A program made the position numbers and the translations under genes. Positions 10,880 to 22,363 of a stretch of 64,000 nt of DNA are shown one piece after another. The stretch covers positions 4,388,384 through 4,452,383 of the forward strand of contig RPFO01000026.1 of assembly GCA_009746045.1 (NCBI GenBank), given 5' to 3'. Each line of letters begins with the position of its first letter. The stretch's first letter is position 1. Under the pieces are notes generated by a model. The model made no database searches and had not been told where the DNA came from. It saw nothing but the letters and a program-made list of their open reading frames with translations. The stretch is from Mesostigma viride. Its lineage: Eukaryota; Streptophyta; Mesostigmatophyceae; Mesostigmatales; Mesostigmataceae.

Positions 10880-11755
10880 CTTACCCAAGTAAGTAAGTAA
10901 GCAAGCAAGTAAGTAAGTACTTGCGTGTCATGCGCATGGGCATGCCACGGAGTAGTATGCTAATCTCATTAGAAAAATAATTACACGAAAGTTACAAATA
11001 TCGTCTGCATCATGCCCCAACCACATAGCCAGCAGCACTATGCTTACCTATGAGATTAGCATAGTACTCCTAAACAGGTCGTGGGCCGGCTGGATCGCGT
11101 ATAGTATCTGCGCACATCTGAACCCTGTGATGCCAGATCTCCTTTGCGGCCGTTCCGAGTTTGGCACTGGATTCGTTGTCCACATCGTCGCGTCGCTGCA
11201 GCAACCCAATGTTTTCTGGCATCCGCGGGCTTTTGGTTCCCGCCGCACATTTGAAAGTGCTGTCCTTGGGATTTTTGCCTTTGCACCGTGTGCAGTTCTT
11301 GGACGTTTGGAATCATGGCATGGCTAATGTAATGACTGACTAGCTAGACCTTTTCAGTGGTTTTCCATTTGTGGGCATTTCCTCGTAAATGGTGGGAGAG
11401 CGATCGCAGCAATGACGCTCACCACTAGACACTCCCGGCCAGTTAGGCTCGAAACACACCGGCGCCCTGATCAAGCAAGCTGTTTCCGGCCCCGCCGTCT
11501 AGGTCATCTAGTCGCTCTACACGTAAGCCAGCCATAATTTCAATGCACAAGGCTACACATTTCCATCACCATTCATATTCATCATCCTGAACGACTCGAA
11601 CACGCGGACAAGATAACGGTAGGCTCGAGCTACCATGGTCCGGATTCTCCCGATTTCTGGCCTGCGCTGGTTGTCTCCTTGATAGTACTCCGTGGCATGC
11701 CCGTGAGCATGACACGCAAGTTCTTAATTACTTACTTATGCTTACCTATGCGTGA
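10880..11755. mobile_element. Inverted-repeat element of ~0.9 kb, non-coding
   Basis: The arm at about 10905-10970 (core ACTTGCGTGTCATGCGCATG) returns in inverted orientation at about 11684-11745, with the core ACTCCGTGGCATGCCCGTGA. Both arms are bordered by short AAGTAAGT-type repeats. A solo copy of the left arm lies at 12127-12188 in the same orientation, and a piece of the arm end (CTAATCTCATTAG and its complement) occurs at 11049-11069. No coding frame spans the interior. It is most likely a MITE-like or decayed DNA element. Confidence 0.55.
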
Positions 11756-12030
11756 GTTTGTACATATTTTTCTCTGAGTGACTGTTTGATATGTTTTAGG
11801 GCACTACCATGCCATGCACAATATGGCCATCTTTAGCGCCTAGCGTTGCACTTTTTTTGGCGCACATTGGATGCACCCCTGATGCATAGTTGTCTCACTT
11901 CATAGTCGTCATATGTGTATGCCGGCATGACTATGCATCATGTTCAAGGATGACAACATTTACACAGCTGTGACCTGGGCGCAGTGTCAGCCGTGACCCA
12001 GCCTGTATACTTAACTAATTAAACACGTGC

Positions 12031-12121
12031 TCCTGTAATGGGGAGCCACGGAGCACCAGAGTGCTTTTAATCCCTGAGTGCATGTGCACATCGGGAAGGA
12101 GGCAGAGACCACCCCCATCCC
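12031..12121 (+). repeat. Partial copy of the same inverted-repeat end, outside the left arm
   Basis: The motifs GGGGAGCCACGGAGCACC, GTGCTTTTAATCCCTGA and GGCAGAGACCACCCCC match the left arm with substitutions. It lies about 100 bp outside that arm and has an inverted counterpart outside the right arm at 22364-22476, so the end sequences are nested. Confidence 0.65.
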
Positions 12122-12224
12122 TCATAAGTAAGCACTTGCGTGTCATGCGCATGGGCATGGCACGAAGTACTATGCTAATCTCATTAGAACCCCCGGCCGT
12201 CCCTCATTAATTAATTAATTAATC

Positions 12225-12662
12225 AAACTTGTGCTCCCGTTGGGGAGTCACGGAGCACCGAAGTGCTTTTAATCCCTGCATGTGCACAACAGGAAGAAAG
12301 GGCAGAGACCCCCTTTCTCCTTCATGCCAGAGGCATGCCACAGCGGCAATCGGACACGCCATGGACGATCCGGCAAGTGCTGTGGGTGCAATAGCCGACC
12401 CATGTGAGCATATCATGAATCATCAGTAACAAGTAGCGTGGGCAAGTAAACTGATCATAGCCAGGACGTAGCATGGCTGTACAAGGGCGAAGCTGAGGCT
12501 ATGGCTGGTTGTGTACCGGCCGTGTGTTAGCGGTGCACGTGACTAGGTATGGTGGCACAGCTAGGCAGACATTCTAGGCATGGCTGCCATGGCGGCAGTG
12601 TACTACCAATGGATACAAGCTAGGGCTGTCATACAAGCTATTCTAGCCCGCAGGGGGCGTCC
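12225..12662 (+). repeat. Left ~440-bp inverted repeat arm
   Basis: It pairs with 21069-21500 on the opposite strand. Matching landmarks in order are the TTGGGGAGTCACGGAGCACC block, GCTTTTAATCCCTG, GGCAGAGACCCCC, CATGCCAGAGGCATGCCACA, GGCTATGGCTGGTTGTG, GCATGGCTGCCATGGCGGCA and CCCGCAGGGGGCGTCC. A few short indels separate the arms. Part of the same motif set (GGCATGCCACAGGG...GTGGGTGCAATA) is repeated just inside, at ~12690-12780. Confidence 0.8.
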
Positions 12663-12892
12663 ACTCGCATGCAGGGTCCGTTCCCTATGCCTCAGGCATG
12701 CCACAGGGTACGTGCACAATCGGACCCGTCGAAACGATCCTGCATCCTCTGTGGGTGCAATATGACCCGTGTGTGCATTGCATTACTATGGAGGCGCGAG
12801 CAAACAGGCGGTGCTAGGCGAGACACATAGCTAGGCTGGCGGATGTCTGTTGGCTACTGGTTAGGCTATATAGGCATTAAATTCAAGTAAAT

Positions 12893-13290
12893 TGGAACAT
12901 ATATCTCCGTTGGGAGCACATGTAGCACATATCCCTGAGCAGGGGCATATGGTATTTTAATACATTCTGGGCTACTGCCTGCAATGGTAGCTAGGGTGTA
13001 AACTACACCTGCTCTGGGTGCACAAAGTGCACCTGCACCATGCACTATGTATTCCAGCAGCTAAGGTGCGGGTCGCATAGGATGGAAGGCATCATGGCTA
13101 AACAATTGCTAGAGCATGGCGTCGATCTCAGCAGAGAGTAGCTCTCTGCATAGGCAATGCTACTATTCTTAAATAAAGCTAAATTCTTAATGCATCATCC
13201 GTGGGGAGTCCCATCATAGGCACACATGCGGGCGCAGGCGTGGGCCACATGCTAAGCTAAGCCTGACTAGTCTACACTGCTGCTATATAT
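12893..13290 (+). repeat. Spacer block repeated in direct orientation at 17937-18500
   Basis: Both copies begin with a GGAACATA..CTCCGTTGGGAG motif and share TTTTAATACATTCTG, CTGCAATGGT and GCATGGCGTC..CTCAGCAGAGAGT. Both run into an ORF1-like fragment on the minus strand. The unit is therefore a larger repeat (spacer plus ORF fragment) present at least twice in this segment. Confidence 0.65.
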
Positions 13291-14481
13291 TCCCTAAGCT
13301 GGGGTACTTGCTGGGGGGGCAGGGGGAGCCTGCCAGGGCTTGTGGTCGACGTGGATGACCGCCCGCCTCCAGTATACCGGCTTCCCCCCTGCGTTCTGCC
13401 AGAGCTGGAGGTTGGTCGGCCATAGATAGCTCCCGTCGCCGTTGTTGCTGCGCCAGGGTCAAGTCGTCGTCCAGCATGTAGGAAGTCCTCGAGAGCTTCT
13501 TCAGCGGCATTCAAGAAACAACAGCTTATCCGCCATGTATACTTCAGTAAAGGTGAGGAGCACGGGGGCCGGGCCAGCCTTACCCCGGCCGCGCGCGGGG
13601 AAGGCAGACAGCCGACATCCGCAGCTCACCACTGGTGAGTTGCATGGGAGTAAGAATGTCGCGCTTAAACGCTATGGCAGGTGACTCTGAGTCCTCACCT
13701 CAGTGGCAGCCGGCAGGTGGAAGTGCTTGACGATGACATTATGGCTGCGCTTGGTGATGTCGGCCTCGATCCTCGCAGAGGTCGAGCGTATCTTGCTTGA
13801 GCTGTGCCGCGATGGTGGAGGCGGTGGAGGTGGTCTGGTGCTTCAGCATATGTCCGCCCAGGTCTGGGTGGGAGGAGCATCGTCGGTTGGCCGCCAGCAG
13901 GTGCTGGCCGGGCGGAAATGTCCTTCACCGCCTGGGCCGGCGGTGATCGAGGCCTGCGGTGTTTTGCAGGCACTCAATGGCGATGGCGTTGTCGTGGAGG
14001 CGCTGGTCGACATCTGTCGAGGAGCTGGGCCTTGATGTCGGCGGTGGCTAGGTGGACTCAGGTGGCAGTGGAGGTGGAGGCGAGGAGAGTGGAGGTCACT
14101 AGTGGAGGTGACGGTGGTGGAAAGGTGAGGGAGCTCAGCAGCCAGCGTGCTGCCCATTGCTGCCACATCTGCAGCGAGGGGAGACACGTGCTGCTCGAGG
14201 GCTTCCTTAATAAGGAGGGAGCGGAATGTGGGTTCGGAACTGGAAGGAGCCCAGATCTCGCCATCAGAGCGCATGATCTCGAAGAGAGTTGAGAATGATG
14301 TCACTAGCTGCTGGAGTTGGGGGCGGGCGCACCCGAACAGCTCTAGACCTGGGGCTAAACCAGGTGCCGTCCGAGTTGATGAGGCGGTTGATGCTTTCGA
14401 GATGGATCCATCGATCCACAGGTCGTAAAGCGAGGCGTAGTCCCCGAAGAAGATGCAGTGCATAGCACTTGCCGGGGCCAC
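13286..14481 (-). pseudogene. ORF1-like retroelement protein fragment, copy A (broken)
   Basis: Reading the minus strand, one frame (14481 down to 13843) gives a Ser/Thr/Ala-rich segment with alternating acidic and leucine-rich stretches. After an interruption the signature MLDDDLTLAQQQRRREL follows, in a different frame. The LDDDLTxxQQxxRxxL motif is typical of the first ORF of LINE-like elements in green algae (known from family resemblance). Frame changes and stops show it is inactive. Confidence 0.5.
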
Positions 14482-15365
14482 GTTGGTCCAGTCGTGATCG
14501 TTGACTTTGCAAGGTTGGGGCCGAAAGCGCGGTTCTGTTAATTGAGCGCGATTCCGCTTGGCGACTGTGTTTGGGATCAGGTGATGCCGAGCTAGGGCGA
14601 GTCCGCAGGAGCCGAGTGCACTACTAACGCTTGAGTACAGCTAGTGTCCCCGCTGCCTGGCAGGCGGCGGGCGGAACTACAGGCTGCCGGAGCTGCAGGC
14701 GAATTTTCTTTGCTCGAATCGCAGCTAGCCGCCAGGCTGCGTTGCGTAGTCGAGCATTTGCTCGTCATTTTAGTGCGTAATAGCTTCGGGAAAATATATC
14801 AGCGTGTGCGTCTCAGAATTAAAGACGTGGTGTTTTTGGCCATTATTTCGCGTAATATAGCTGCAGGCTGGTCACAATACTGCGTTACAGATGAAACCGT
14901 TATTAATAGCTAGTAGCAGATGCGCCTAGCTATAGAAAAGACGCATCATGCAGTTGCAAGTGATCTGACTGAATTTGGGGCTCAGACGCAAAAGTTCTGA
15001 GCTGAGCCAATCTGGAAACTGAGTCCGCCATCAGCCATGTCCGGCCGCTCGTGGCTCGTGGCTCGTTTAGGGCTCGTTTATAGCGCTATAGCCGGCATGC
15101 ATGGCTACTGTCTACCCTGCTTTGGCATTGCACATGCCGGATTGCCGGTACACATGGCTAGGGGTGACATACAGTCCAGGTTGCATCACCCAAACATGGG
15201 CCGGTGTCGCCGATATCGATCGATTGATGTGGATCGACTGCATATTTATGGATATAGTCTAGCCCACCATATGCATGGGGGGCTTAACGTATAACTCCAC
15301 AGCTGGTTGTTGACGATCAAGTCCTCGCCCGGCCCTCCATCTGGAACACCTTGGCGGCTTCTTGG

Positions 15366-15900
15366 TTAGGTCTTGCTTGCACATGGCAGAGGCACTCCGG
15401 CCACAGGTCGCGTCCGGCTGCTAGCTGCTGCACGCTGAGCGGGGGTCAGGTCAATGATCATCCATGCAGCGTGCACGGGACTCATCAGGTCCGGATCGTG
15501 CAACTTCTTGCGGCGAGAGAGGAACAGCCGCTTGTCCTCCATGGAGCTGAAGGTAAGCAGTCCCTGGTGACTGGTGGGGGCCGGACGGTGCCGCATTGTA
15601 CGTCCTGGTGAAATATGGGGAACGGAAGGCGGTGCCCATGCACGCAGCTCTACAGCCTCTACTTCACCTTCGAGGTCCAGATGGGGAAGGAGCTGCATGG
15701 CTCCTGAGCTCGTCCTCGCTAGAGAGCTCAGTGCCGTCTCCCCTGGCAGCTGGGGGATCGATACGACGCAGCACCACTCGATGCATTGGTGCGGGCGCAC
15801 GCCGGGTCGGTGTCCTCACGTTCTTCTGCTCGGCGCTGGGCTTCAATCTCCAGCAGCTTCGTGGCGATGGCTTTCGTGGTCGATCGAGACCTATAGCTGT
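15366..15900 (-). pseudogene. ORF1-like retroelement protein fragment, copy B (broken)
   Basis: The minus strand encodes KRLFLSRRKKLHDPD, then a degraded stretch, then IDLTPAQRAAA. This is the same order (SRRKKL, then D-LTPAQ) as copies A, C and D. The frame breaks on both sides. Further weakly similar sequence may extend to ~16970. Confidence 0.45.
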
Positions 15901-17936
15901 GCATGGTCACTGCATGACCGCATTAGTACGTCCGCAAAGGAGTGCGGTGGTGGACGCTGCCATCTGCATGCTAGGGGTGCATGGGCGCTGTCGCAGCGAT
16001 GGATTATCTCGATTTCTAGCCTGCGCTGACCATGCAGTTGTCTCCTTGATGGAGGCCGTCTGCGCCGCGATCTCCGGGCCACTGCATGCGCGGCCAAGGC
16101 CTCGTTTTGGTCGGTCTTGACACTGCATGAGAACATGGGCCGCGCACAGTCTTGCCGGCCTCCCCCTGCATGCTTGAGGCAAGAGAGTAGGCCGGGTGGC
16201 TAGTGCATCAGAAGCCTGTGCCACTGTCTGCAGGGCCGCGTGGTGAGCTGGGGTTGGAGCTTGTGGGCTGGAACTTGGTTTCGATCCGCATCGGCCGGAG
16301 ACCCAGCCGGGCCTCCAACGTGTTTCCAGCGTCGTGGTCAGCGAAGTCAGCTTCTCCGGGCCAGCGGCCGGCCAGGGCACGTACGAGCTCCTCCAGCACT
16401 GCGCGGATGGACATCATCCTTGCTGAGGGAGGCCGGGCCGGAGGGGGCCGGTGTGGCTGCTGCATGGTGCTGGGCGCGGGAGGATGGGTGGCGGAGCGCA
16501 GCGACAAGGGCCGGCGTTTGTTGAGCTGAAAGAACTGAAGCTGTACAGGGTAGCGAGGCGATGCATGGGTCTGCATGCTCCGAAAGGGTGAGCCGGAACT
16601 CCTCCACCGCGGCGTCGGCGAAAGGCCCTGAGGGCCCCATGACTGCTATAGCTTGCGTTTCTTTGCCAAAAACAGGACGATCTCGGCACAGTCTTCCTTG
16701 GTCAGGCACATCCACTAGGGGAGGGTGACTGATGTCGATCTGCACTATACAGTATAGCCCCGGGGTAATAAATATACACCATTTGTGTTCGTGGCACCTG
16801 GGGTAATTCTTGGGCGATCCACATGTGATCTGGCGAGGCGGTTGGCGATGGATGGGCGGTTGATCCGGGTGTTTGAGCGACTCAGGATCGACAAGGGCAA
16901 GTGGGTTGGGTTGCCGGGAGCCGGAAAGCTCCTTCTCCAGCCAGACCGCGTTTAGCTTTTTAGGTCGCATAGCCTGAATCGTGTCGACACGTGCGTAACT
17001 TTTTCAATACCGTGTTTCAGCCGTTACCTATACTAAGTTACCTACTAAGATCATATAGAGTCTATATGATCTTATTAATTAATTAATTAATTAATAAGCA
17101 CGTGACTGCGTAACGTGGGTGCCAATACAGAGTAAAGGAACCTTCAACCCTATATACACAGCGAGAAGGAGGGAGGGCGCCCTAGCTTCTCTCACTGCCG
17201 CAGGTGGGCAGGCCACAGAGCGCTCTCTCCACGGCATGGTGCCGGGGCGCAACACTGTGGGTGCAATACAACCAGTGCAATACCATAGGTAGGCTGACGC
17301 ATAGCTTATGCTACAAATGTGAGGTGGGCTCAAGAAGTCGGCTAATTAAGGCGCAAGCTGATGGCCACAAGGTGCCAGAGCTATAATTGAAGGTACTATA
17401 ACGCTGTGCGCTAATATTGTTTCAAGTGCTGTAATGCCTAAGCTATCCCATAATCGATTGCCCCCATCTAGACAACTATAGCTTGAGTGCTCTATCCCGG
17501 GGGAGCCCGGCGGGGCTTCCACAGATGATCTTATAGTGATCTTATACTGGCGGGTGCGACGTATCGTGTGCATGCAAGTGATCTGATTGAATTTGGGACT
17601 CATCGACGCGAAAGTTCTGAGCCGATCCGCCGTCAACCATGGTTCGTTCGATCCGCCATGGCAAAGTTGGATTTGGGGGTGCCCATGCAGGGCCCTGATT
17701 GCAAAGCCCGTATAACGAAATAAGGTGCTTGTATACTTTTTATTAACAATTAATAAATTAATGATTCCGAATGCAAATAACTTGAAGACGTAGGTAGTCT
17801 CAGTCTGATAGCCAGCCAGGGATGGGCAGATGCCATGCAGGCAGCGTCTTGCATATATATTGAAAATTTAAAAATTAAATTATATTTAAAAAATAACAAT
17901 GACTCCGTTGGGAGATCATTAATTAATTAATTAATT

Positions 17937-18500
17937 AGGAACATAACTCCGTTGGGAGTATATGTAGGCTGCACATATCCCAGAGAAGGGGCAATATGGC
18001 TTTTAATACATTCTGAGCTACTTCCTGCAATGGTGGGAATGTAAGCGACCCTTGCTCTAGGTGCACCAAGGGCACCTGCACCCCCCAGAGTCTCGGGCAA
18101 CACCCAGCTAAGGGGAGCCGGCCCGTCGATCATAGGCCGGGGGGAAGATCATCATGGCTACTATACAAGAGCATGGCGTCTCAGCAGAGAGTGACTCCCT
18201 GCATGTGCACCGGCACATGTGCGCCGGCCCGTCGATCATAGGCCGGGGGGAAGATCATCATGGCTACTACTATACAAGAGCATGGCGTCTCAGCAGAGAG
18301 TGACTCCCTGCATATGTGCACCGGCATGATAATGAAATAAAGCGAGGCATCAAATGGAGTGTGGCACATCATAGGCACACATGTACATGACTGAAAATGC
18401 TAGGCCTCAGCTGGTATAGTGCCTGTAGTAGGCGGGCATGTACAAGGCCACCCACGGTCTAACTATTCTTCACTAGTGCTGCTGTATTCCCCTACTAAGC
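17937..18500 (+). repeat. Second copy of the direct spacer block, with internal tandem duplication
   Basis: It matches 12893-13290. Inside it, a unit of about 105 bp (landmarks GCCGGCCCGTCGATCATAGG, GAAGATCATCATGGCTACTA, AGAGTGACTCCCTGCAT) occurs twice in tandem, at ~18112-18218 and ~18219-18328. Confidence 0.7.
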
Positions 18501-18576
18501 TGGGGCGTCTGGAGTCGCTGGGGCCGCGGTGGTGGCGGCCGGGGGTCGCGTGCCAGGGCTTGTGGCCGACGTAGAT

Positions 18577-18872
18577 AGTTATAAACATCGATTCCTATAC
18601 GGAATCGACACTAAGCCTACGTAGGAATCGACGTCTATAGCGTCTGTAGGAATCGATGTTTATAACTATAAGACTGTTGCGACACGCCGGCAGCCCGGGT
18701 TCGAGTCCCGCTCGGATCGTTCCGGGGGTGGATTTTTCGCCTAGTAATGCGAATAATTCGTTGCGGACGCTAATCGTTCGGCCTAATGTGCTATGTTAAT
18801 CAAAAAAGGCTTGAGTGATCGGTGTCTACTAAGCGCTTAGTGTCAATTCCGTAGGAATCGATGTTTATAACT
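18577..18872. mobile_element. 296-bp terminal-inverted-repeat element (MITE-like) with 5-bp target duplication
   Basis: The ends are AGTTATAAACATCGATTCCT and its inverted form ending GTTTATAACT. Similarity extends to ~40 bp through GACACTAAGC. TAGAT flanks it on both sides (18572-18576 and 18873-18877). It interrupts ORF1-like copy C: the paralogous copy A at ~13340-13365 has the same flanks (GCTTGTGG.CGACGT.GAT..CCGCCC) joined without the insert, giving an empty-site comparison. A second inverted end lies inside, at ~18641-18671. It has no coding capacity, so it must depend on a transposase supplied elsewhere. Confidence 0.8.
18698..18708 (+). promoter_or_regulatory. tRNA-type B box inside the 296-bp element
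   Basis: GGTTCGAGTCC matches the RNA polymerase III internal B-box consensus GGTTCGANTCC, and it can fold as a T-arm with four pairs. I find no convincing A box, acceptor stem or anticodon arm upstream, so this is not a tRNA gene. It may be a tRNA-derived (SINE-like) remnant captured by the element. Confidence 0.5.
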
Positions 18873-18879
18873 TAGATGG

Positions 18880-19920
18880 CCGCCCCCTTCCAGTACACCG
18901 GCTGGCCCGCCTTGGTCTGCCGGAGCTGGAGGTCAAGGTCGGCCCGATTAGCTCCCGTCGCCGTTGTTGCTGCGCCAGGGTCAAGTCGTCGTCCACGGTG
19001 AAGGGAGTGTTCTCGAGCCGCTTGCGGCGTCTGAGAAACGAAATCTTGTCCGGCCGATGGGCTCTTAAAGACATTGAGAAGAGGCGGGGGCGCCCCTGCC
19101 TTATCCTGCGCGCGGGGAAGGCGATGGGCGGCCAGCTTAGTCTCAGGCCAAGAAGGCCCATGCGTGCAAGGATTTTCCTCTCAAACGTGCAAGCTTCTCG
19201 TAATTCTCACCTTCCTCCATGTCGAAGTTCTTGACGATGACGTTGAGGCTGCGCTTGGCGAGGTCGGCCTAGCTCCTCGCGGTTGTCGAGCTTCTGTTGC
19301 TCGAGCTGTCTGTGCTGCGACGGCGGAGGCGGTGGAGGTGGCGTGCTGCTTTTATTAAGCATGTCCGCCCGGCAGGTCGGGATGGGAGGAGCATCGCCAG
19401 CCAGGCCAGCTGGGGCTGGCTCGGCGGCAATGTCCTTCACCGACTGGGCGGTGAGGCCTGCGGTGTTTTGCAGGACCTCAATGGCGATGGCATTGTCCTT
19501 ATTAAGGCGCTGGTCAATGTCGCGGAGCTGGGCGGTGATGGAGTCGGTGGAGGCGGAGGGGGGGGGGTGGTTGGAGGCGAGGAGGGTGGCGGTGCCGTGG
19601 GGATGGTGGGGAGCTCAGCAGCCAGCGTGCGACTCACAGCTCAGACTGTGCCACATCTGCAGAGGTCCACGGCATGCACAGCGCTGAAGGATGGAAGAAA
19701 GGGCGGCGAGCTGAAGGTGCGGTTGCGTCCAGCCAGACAGGTCAGGTGCATGGGGCTGAAACTGGCCATCAGACTGGCTGCGGAAGCATTTATGGCGTTG
19801 TTGGAGGCGCTGGCACAGGCCGAAAAGGGAGGCGTACGACCCATAAAAAAAAAGCTCCAGGATCCGGATGGGTGGCCAGTCGAAATAGCCGGGTCTGTTG
19901 ACGTCGAAGGTGGAAAATAA
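18880..19920 (-). pseudogene. ORF1-like retroelement protein fragment, copy C (interrupted by the 296-bp element)
   Basis: The minus strand gives KISFLRRRKRLENTPF, then VDDDLTLAQQQRRREL, again the ORF1-like signature. It is followed by the equivalent of the copy A C-terminus, whose continuation is split by the insertion at 18577-18872. Upstream frames match the Ser/Pro-rich region of copy A. Several frame shifts are present. Confidence 0.5.
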
Positions 19921-20330
19921 CCCGTCGACGGGAGATCATGTAGCACGTATTCCATGGACTGATGGGGGTGGGTGGCGGGAGCGGAGCCGCGATTGAAAAC
20001 TAGCCATGATCTAATCATTTCTAATCTAAGATACAAAATCCTAGCTACCCTACTCACTGTATTAATTAAAGCGCCCCTTCCTCCTGGAGAGGCCCCCTGG
20101 GGTGTTTGCCCACAGGCCAGGCCGGGCTGGCTTGTGGGCCCGGCCCGGCCTAGCTGGATAATGGTCTGCCGTCTCCTCTTGTACTCAGACTGTCTGCAAT
20201 GATGGCAGTCCAAGCTACAGATCGAGATGAATGAAATACGGTGTTCAAACTGAGCTGGGACCATAATAAGGCTGGCCAGCAACTTAACAATCTGTGTTTA
20301 TAGTTTATTGCTGGTCTGAAATGCATGCTG

Positions 20331-21090
20331 CACTTGTCTCTCGCCTCAACCAGGTGGAGGGCAAGTGCGGCGTGCTCATGAAAAAGCTTGACGCCATCAC
20401 CGCCCACACTGAGGCCCTGGCCTCACAGGTCCCAAACTGATAGCGGAGCAGACGGCCACCATCGCATCCCAGCCACCATGCAGCTGGATGCTGGCGACCT
20501 CCCGCCCCTCTCCTATGCCGGGACCTGCTGCGGACAGCGACCGCATGATCATTGCCTATGCGGACAGCGACCGCCTCAACCACCGACGTCATCGCCACGA
20601 AACTCCAGGACGGCTTGAAGACCGTCGCCAGGCACAGCATTGGGAGGCCACCGACCGCGCCCGCCGCGACTGCCAATTGTGCTGCGTCGCTTCCCCCAGA
20701 AGCCAGGTACGTGAGACGTCAACCACCCTTGCCGACGAGCTCAAGGACCAGCTCCTCCCCCTCATGGGCCTGGTAGGTGAAGTAGAACTGCGTGGGTGCC
20801 ACCGCCTTCCCCACTCACGGGACAAGGCGGCTCCCCCACTAGTCCTAGTCGGCCTTCGATCCCCGGCCTCTCGTGAGGACAAGCAGCGGTTCCTTTCTCG
20901 TCGCAAGACGGGTTGCACGACCTCACCTGGACGCTGGACGATGACCTGACCCCCGCTCAGCAGCAGCAGCGACATGACCTGTGGCCGGAATACCTCCGCC
21001 GCAAGCAGGACCCCCAGAAGCCCAAGGTGTACTGGAGGGGCGGGGACCTGATGATCAACCACAAGATGTGGACGCCCCCTGCGGGCTAGA
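20331..21090 (+). pseudogene. ORF1-like retroelement protein fragment, copy D (broken)
   Basis: The plus strand encodes EDKQRFLSRRK, then after a frame change TLDDDLTPAQQQQRHDLWPE, followed by RRKQDPQKPKVYWRGGDL. It has the opposite orientation to copies A-C. An upstream stretch (LNQVEGKCGVLMKKLDAITA) looks like a coiled coil, as in LINE ORF1 proteins. Copy D ends where the right inverted-repeat arm begins. Confidence 0.55.
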
Positions 21091-21500
21091 ATAGCTTGTA
21101 TCATAGCTTGTACCATAGCTTGTATCCATTGGTAGTCACTGCCGCCATGGCAGCCATGCCTAGAATGATTGCCTAGCTGTGCCATACCTAGTCACGTGCG
21201 CCGCCAACACACGGTACACAACCAGCCATAGCCTTAGCTTAGCCCGGCCTTGTACAGCCATGCCGGCTCAGTACGTCTTGGCTATGCATGCTCAGATTAC
21301 TTGCCCACGCTCCTTGTTATGATATGCTCACATGGGTCTTATGGCACCCACAGATCTTGCCGGATCGTTTAGCGTGTCCGATTGCAGCTGTGGCATGCCT
21401 CTGGCATGAAGGAGAAAGGGGGTCTCTGCCCTTCCTGTTGTGCACACACAGGGATTAAAAGCACTTCGGTGCTCCGTGACTCCCCAACGGGAGCATGAGT
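21069..21500 (-). repeat. Right ~440-bp inverted repeat arm
   Basis: It is the reverse complement of the 12225-12662 arm, with the same landmarks in reverse order, from GGACGCCCCCTGCGGGC to the end motif ACTCCCCAACGGGAG. It is followed directly by a TTAATTAATTAATTA tract. Confidence 0.8.
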
Positions 21501-21578
21501 TAATTAATTAATTATTGCTGGTCTGCCAACCCTCCTGGGGATGTCCTTAGGGCCAGGCCTGACGTCAGGATTAATTAA

Positions 21579-22076
21579 TTAATTAATTAATAGACACGTG
21601 AAGTCCTGCGTCACGTGAGCATAAGCCCTCAGTGGGAGCGGAACATGGGATGGAATGGATATGGACGTCAGGATATGTTGCCCTGGCTTGGGCGATTGAG
21701 CCGTTGTGGGCCGGCCAGGGCCAAGCGCGGTGTCTACCTGCATGACTAATTCGGGCCGAAGATGTCCTGCGAATGCTATTCTACGGTGCCTAATCTCGTC
21801 GGAAATGCGAGGCATACCCTTATACAAAGACACGATATTGAACGGTGTGTGGAAAATCCTACAGTGTAAAGCCTGCCGAAGCATAGCTGAATTGGACCAG
21901 GTCAGTACCGTGCCGTTCAGCCGCGTGTTCAGCTGGTCCGTGAGCGTCCAGGCCTCGGCCCCGTTACCCGTACGTGAGCACCGTGAGGACCAAGACCTTG
22001 AAGAGCACCCGTGTGCGGACCTCGCCTACTGTCCTTCGAGTGCCAGTAGGTGTTGAGCGCGTGCATGGAGCCTGGG
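21579..22076 (-). pseudogene. LINE (non-LTR) reverse transcriptase, C-terminal fragment, frameshifted
   Basis: Read on the minus strand, VRTRVLFKVLVLTVLTYG is followed by a stop and, one frame over, AEAWTLTDQLNTRLNGT, then MLRQALHCR and RISDEIRHRRIAFAGH. This order (K..VL..LLYG.E.WTLT....RLDG, then the R.RRL.FAGH motif) is the conserved region just C-terminal to the catalytic domain of many LINE reverse transcriptases. The catalytic core is absent. The extra base in TACGGGTAACGGGGCC marks the inactivating frameshift. Confidence 0.65.
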
Positions 22077-22363
22077 GCCCGCCCAGGTCAGCTAGCTGCC
22101 AATATGCGGGTGTCCACATCATCAGCCGAGTCAGGGACTGAGCATGCTCCCCAGCATTTTGAAGCGGTCACGGTACTGCACCTCAGACCCGTCCAGCAGC
22201 CGGGGAAGCGGCGGGCGACTAGGGTAATGCCGATCGCCATCTCCTCGATTTCGACGCTCATCTCCAGCCCGGCCACCGCCCGATCGAGCCTCCAACCGAG
22301 CCTAGACAGTCCAACCAGACCTGTCTGAATTCGAACGACGGGTCGGATTGTGCACCCTGTGGC

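Larger units (their letters stand above)
12225..21500. mobile_element. Composite ~9.3 kb segment bounded by ~440-bp terminal inverted repeats
   Basis: The left arm (12225-12662) and right arm (21069-21500) are long, near-identical inverted repeats. Both begin with a CTCCCGTTGGGGAGT-like end, and both outer edges abut TTAATTAATTAATTAA. The interior holds four degenerate ORF1-like copies, duplicated spacer blocks and a nested short element. No intact transposase is visible. It could be a large non-autonomous or composite DNA transposon, or two inverted copies of one repeat family that trapped other elements. Confidence 0.55.

Noticed and set aside
18660-18730. tRNA gene
   Set aside because: There is a good B box and a partial T-arm only. 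No acceptor stem, D-arm or anticodon arm could be folded from the upstream sequence.
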